Shown: one piece after another, positions 63,005 through 64,000 of the stretch | How positions within the stretch are numbered: position 1 is the stretch's first letter | Layout: every line of letters begins with the position of its first letter | Source: Planctomonas psychrotolerans | GTDB lineage: Bacteria; Actinomycetota; Actinomycetes; Actinomycetales; Microbacteriaceae | DNA: 64,000 nucleotides | Reading direction: 5' to 3' | Assembly: GCF_008642235.1 (NCBI RefSeq) | Contig: NZ_SJEV01000001.1 | Location: 2,188,400 to 2,252,399 of the forward strand | Made by a program: the position numbers and the translations under genes | The notes under the pieces: generated by a model | Databases searched by the model: none | The model's input: the letters and a program-made list of their open reading frames with translations, nothing else | What the model was told of the DNA's origin: nothing

Positions 63005-63516
63005 GCACCCCGCCCTTCGATCCGCCGAGCGCCGAGGACATCGCGCTGGTCTCGGCGCAGCTCGGCCGCCCGGCCCGCAACGTGCTCGGCATCAGCGCGC
63101 GCTGCGTGTGCGGTGCCCCCACGGTGGTCGCGACGGCGCCCCGCCTCAGCACGGGTGAGCCGTTCCCCACGCTCTACTACCTCAGTTCACCGGCGGCGAC
63201 CGCGGCGATCTCGCACCTCGAGGCCGAGCACGTGATGGTCGAGCTGCAGGACTCGCTCGCTGACGACTCCGACCTCGCCGACGCCTACCGCGCCGCCCAC
63301 CTCGCCTACCTCGCCGACCGCGAGAGCATCGAGGTCGTGCCGGAACTCGCCGGCATCTCCGCGGGTGGAATGCCCACGCGCGTGAAGTGCCTGCACGCCC
63401 TCGCCGCGCACGCGCTCTCGGCCGGACCCGGCGTGAATCCCATCGGCGACCTCGCCCTGGAGCGTGCCGACTGGTCACCGACCGTATGCCGGTGCGCCGT
63501 CTATGACGACGTGTAG
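63001..63516 (+). CDS. DUF501 domain protein
   Basis: 171 residues. IALVSAQLGRPARNVLGISARCVCGAPTVVATAPRLSTGEPFPTLYYLSSPAATAAISHLEAEHVMVELQ is typical DUF501, with the conserved cysteine pair CVCG and a C-terminal VKCLHALAAHALSAGPGVNPIGDLAL. The function is not known; the gene keeps its place between ftsB-type and downstream genes across actinobacteria. Confidence 0.93.
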   Translation: MSTPPFDPPSAEDIALVSAQLGRPARNVLGISARCVCGAPTVVATAPRLSTGEPFPTLYYLSSPAATAAISHLEAEHVMVELQDSLADDSDLADAYRAAHLAYLADRESIEVVPELAGISAGGMPTRVKCLHALAAHALSAGPGVNPIGDLALERADWSPTVCRCAVYDDV

Positions 63517-63540
63517 CAGCCGACGACCGTCGGACCCCCG

Positions 63541-64000
63541 GTGCGCCTGATGCGCGCCCGCTTGCGGATCTGGGCCGCCGTCGTGGTCACCGCGCTCGCG
63601 ACCGTGCTCATCCCGTCGGCGGCCGCGGCGGATCCGGTGCGCGACCGCCAGTACTGGCTCGACGCCTACGGTTTCCGCTCCGCCTGGGAGGTCACCCGAG
63701 GGGAGGGCGTCACCGTCGCCGTCATCGACACCGGTGTGGTCGGCTCGGTGCCCGAGCTGGCCGGCGTCGTCCGCGGAGGGGTCGACGTCAGCGGCATCGG
63801 ATCGCTCAACGGGCAGACCCCGGTGGGCCAGTCGAGCGGCCACGGCACCCTCGTCGCCTCGCTCATCGCCGGCCGCGGCACGGGCGACGGCAGCGGCGTG
63901 CTGGGTGTCGCCCCGGAGGCCTCGATCCTCTCGGTGTCGGTCGCGCTCGGCGCGGGCGCCCGCGACTCCGACGACCAGATCGCGGCGGCGGTGCGCTGGG
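63541..64000 (+). CDS. Secreted subtilisin-like (S8) serine protease, 3' end beyond window
   Basis: About 153 residues are visible. Signal peptide MRARLRIWAAVVVTALATVL with cleavage after AAA (before DPVRD). The catalytic Asp is in VAVIDTGVVGSV, the His in SSGHGTLVASLIAG; the serine is beyond the window. Start is GTG 63541 or ATG 63550; ATG 63550 makes a shorter, cleaner signal peptide. Mycosin-like proteases share this layout, but the visible part does not prove that assignment. Confidence 0.88.
   Translation, partial: MRLMRARLRIWAAVVVTALATVLIPSAAAADPVRDRQYWLDAYGFRSAWEVTRGEGVTVAVIDTGVVGSVPELAGVVRGGVDVSGIGSLNGQTPVGQSSGHGTLVASLIAGRGTGDGSGVLGVAPEASILSVSVALGAGARDSDDQIAAAVRW

Overview
The window is high-GC DNA with GTG and TTG starts, four-base stop/start overlaps and many -10 boxes sitting 6-7 nt before a start codon. 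Protein families and gene order point to an actinobacterium. The tRNA-Gln-glmU-prs and mfd-mazG-eno-ftsB-DUF501 blocks and the dispersed GGTCCCTGAGC...GTCGAAGGGAC repeats suggest a member of the Microbacteriaceae or a close relative; this is inference from gene content, not from a marker gene.

1-4.4 kb: a minus-strand trio (methyltransferase, DUF2064 transferase, GT2 glycosyltransferase) diverges from a membrane-anchored sulfite-oxidase-type molybdoenzyme, followed by a collapsed DUF222/HNH pseudogene. 4.5-11 kb: a GNAT acetyltransferase, an exported protein of unknown function, and a minus-strand run of MTA/purine phosphorylase, NAD-dependent epimerase, a frameshifted phosphotransferase and an amidase. 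11-13.8 kb: molybdenum cofactor genes moeA, moaC, mogA-type and moaE, which can supply the molybdoenzyme. 13.9-17.6 kb: an alpha/beta hydrolase, an ABC-F ATPase, a DUF427 protein and a MarR regulator.

17.7-20.2 kb: tRNA-Gln(TTG), glmU and prs. In Mycobacterium tuberculosis prs and rplY are near neighbours; here they are separated by about 27 kb of mixed content (20.3-47.6 kb). This holds gnd, an ABC exporter, an NmrA-like protein, a CYTH/CHAD protein, three repeat arrays, an intact DUF222/HNH gene, and a sugar-acid catabolic region. The last includes galactonate dehydratase, KDPG-type aldolase, a PfkB KDG kinase, gluconokinase, and uxaC-uxuB-manD for glucuronate to 2-keto-3-deoxygluconate. 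It also has two units made of a TIM-barrel isomerase with Gfo/Idh/MocA dehydrogenases, and a LacI regulator. Four matches to GCAACCG(A/G)TTG stand at the three start regions of this set, so a single LacI regulon is proposed. The kinase and aldolase at 32.6-34.2 kb can finish both the galactonate and the glucuronate routes to pyruvate and glyceraldehyde 3-phosphate.

47.6-64 kb: housekeeping order resumes with rplY and pth, then an RsbQ-like hydrolase coupled to a PAS-GAF-GGDEF diguanylate cyclase, mfd, mazG, a TetR regulator, an ABC-2 transporter pair, a DUF503 protein, hisS, an 84-bp-period repeat array, eno, an FtsB/DivIC-type protein, a DUF501 protein, and the start of a secreted subtilisin-like protease cut by the window end.

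The observations most worth following are the RsbQ/PAS-GGDEF pair, the LacI regulon with its two dehydrogenase/isomerase units, the exact-period repeat arrays, tandem duplication of gene 3' ends including the stop codon at four loci, and the frameshifted kinase with a duplicated start region.
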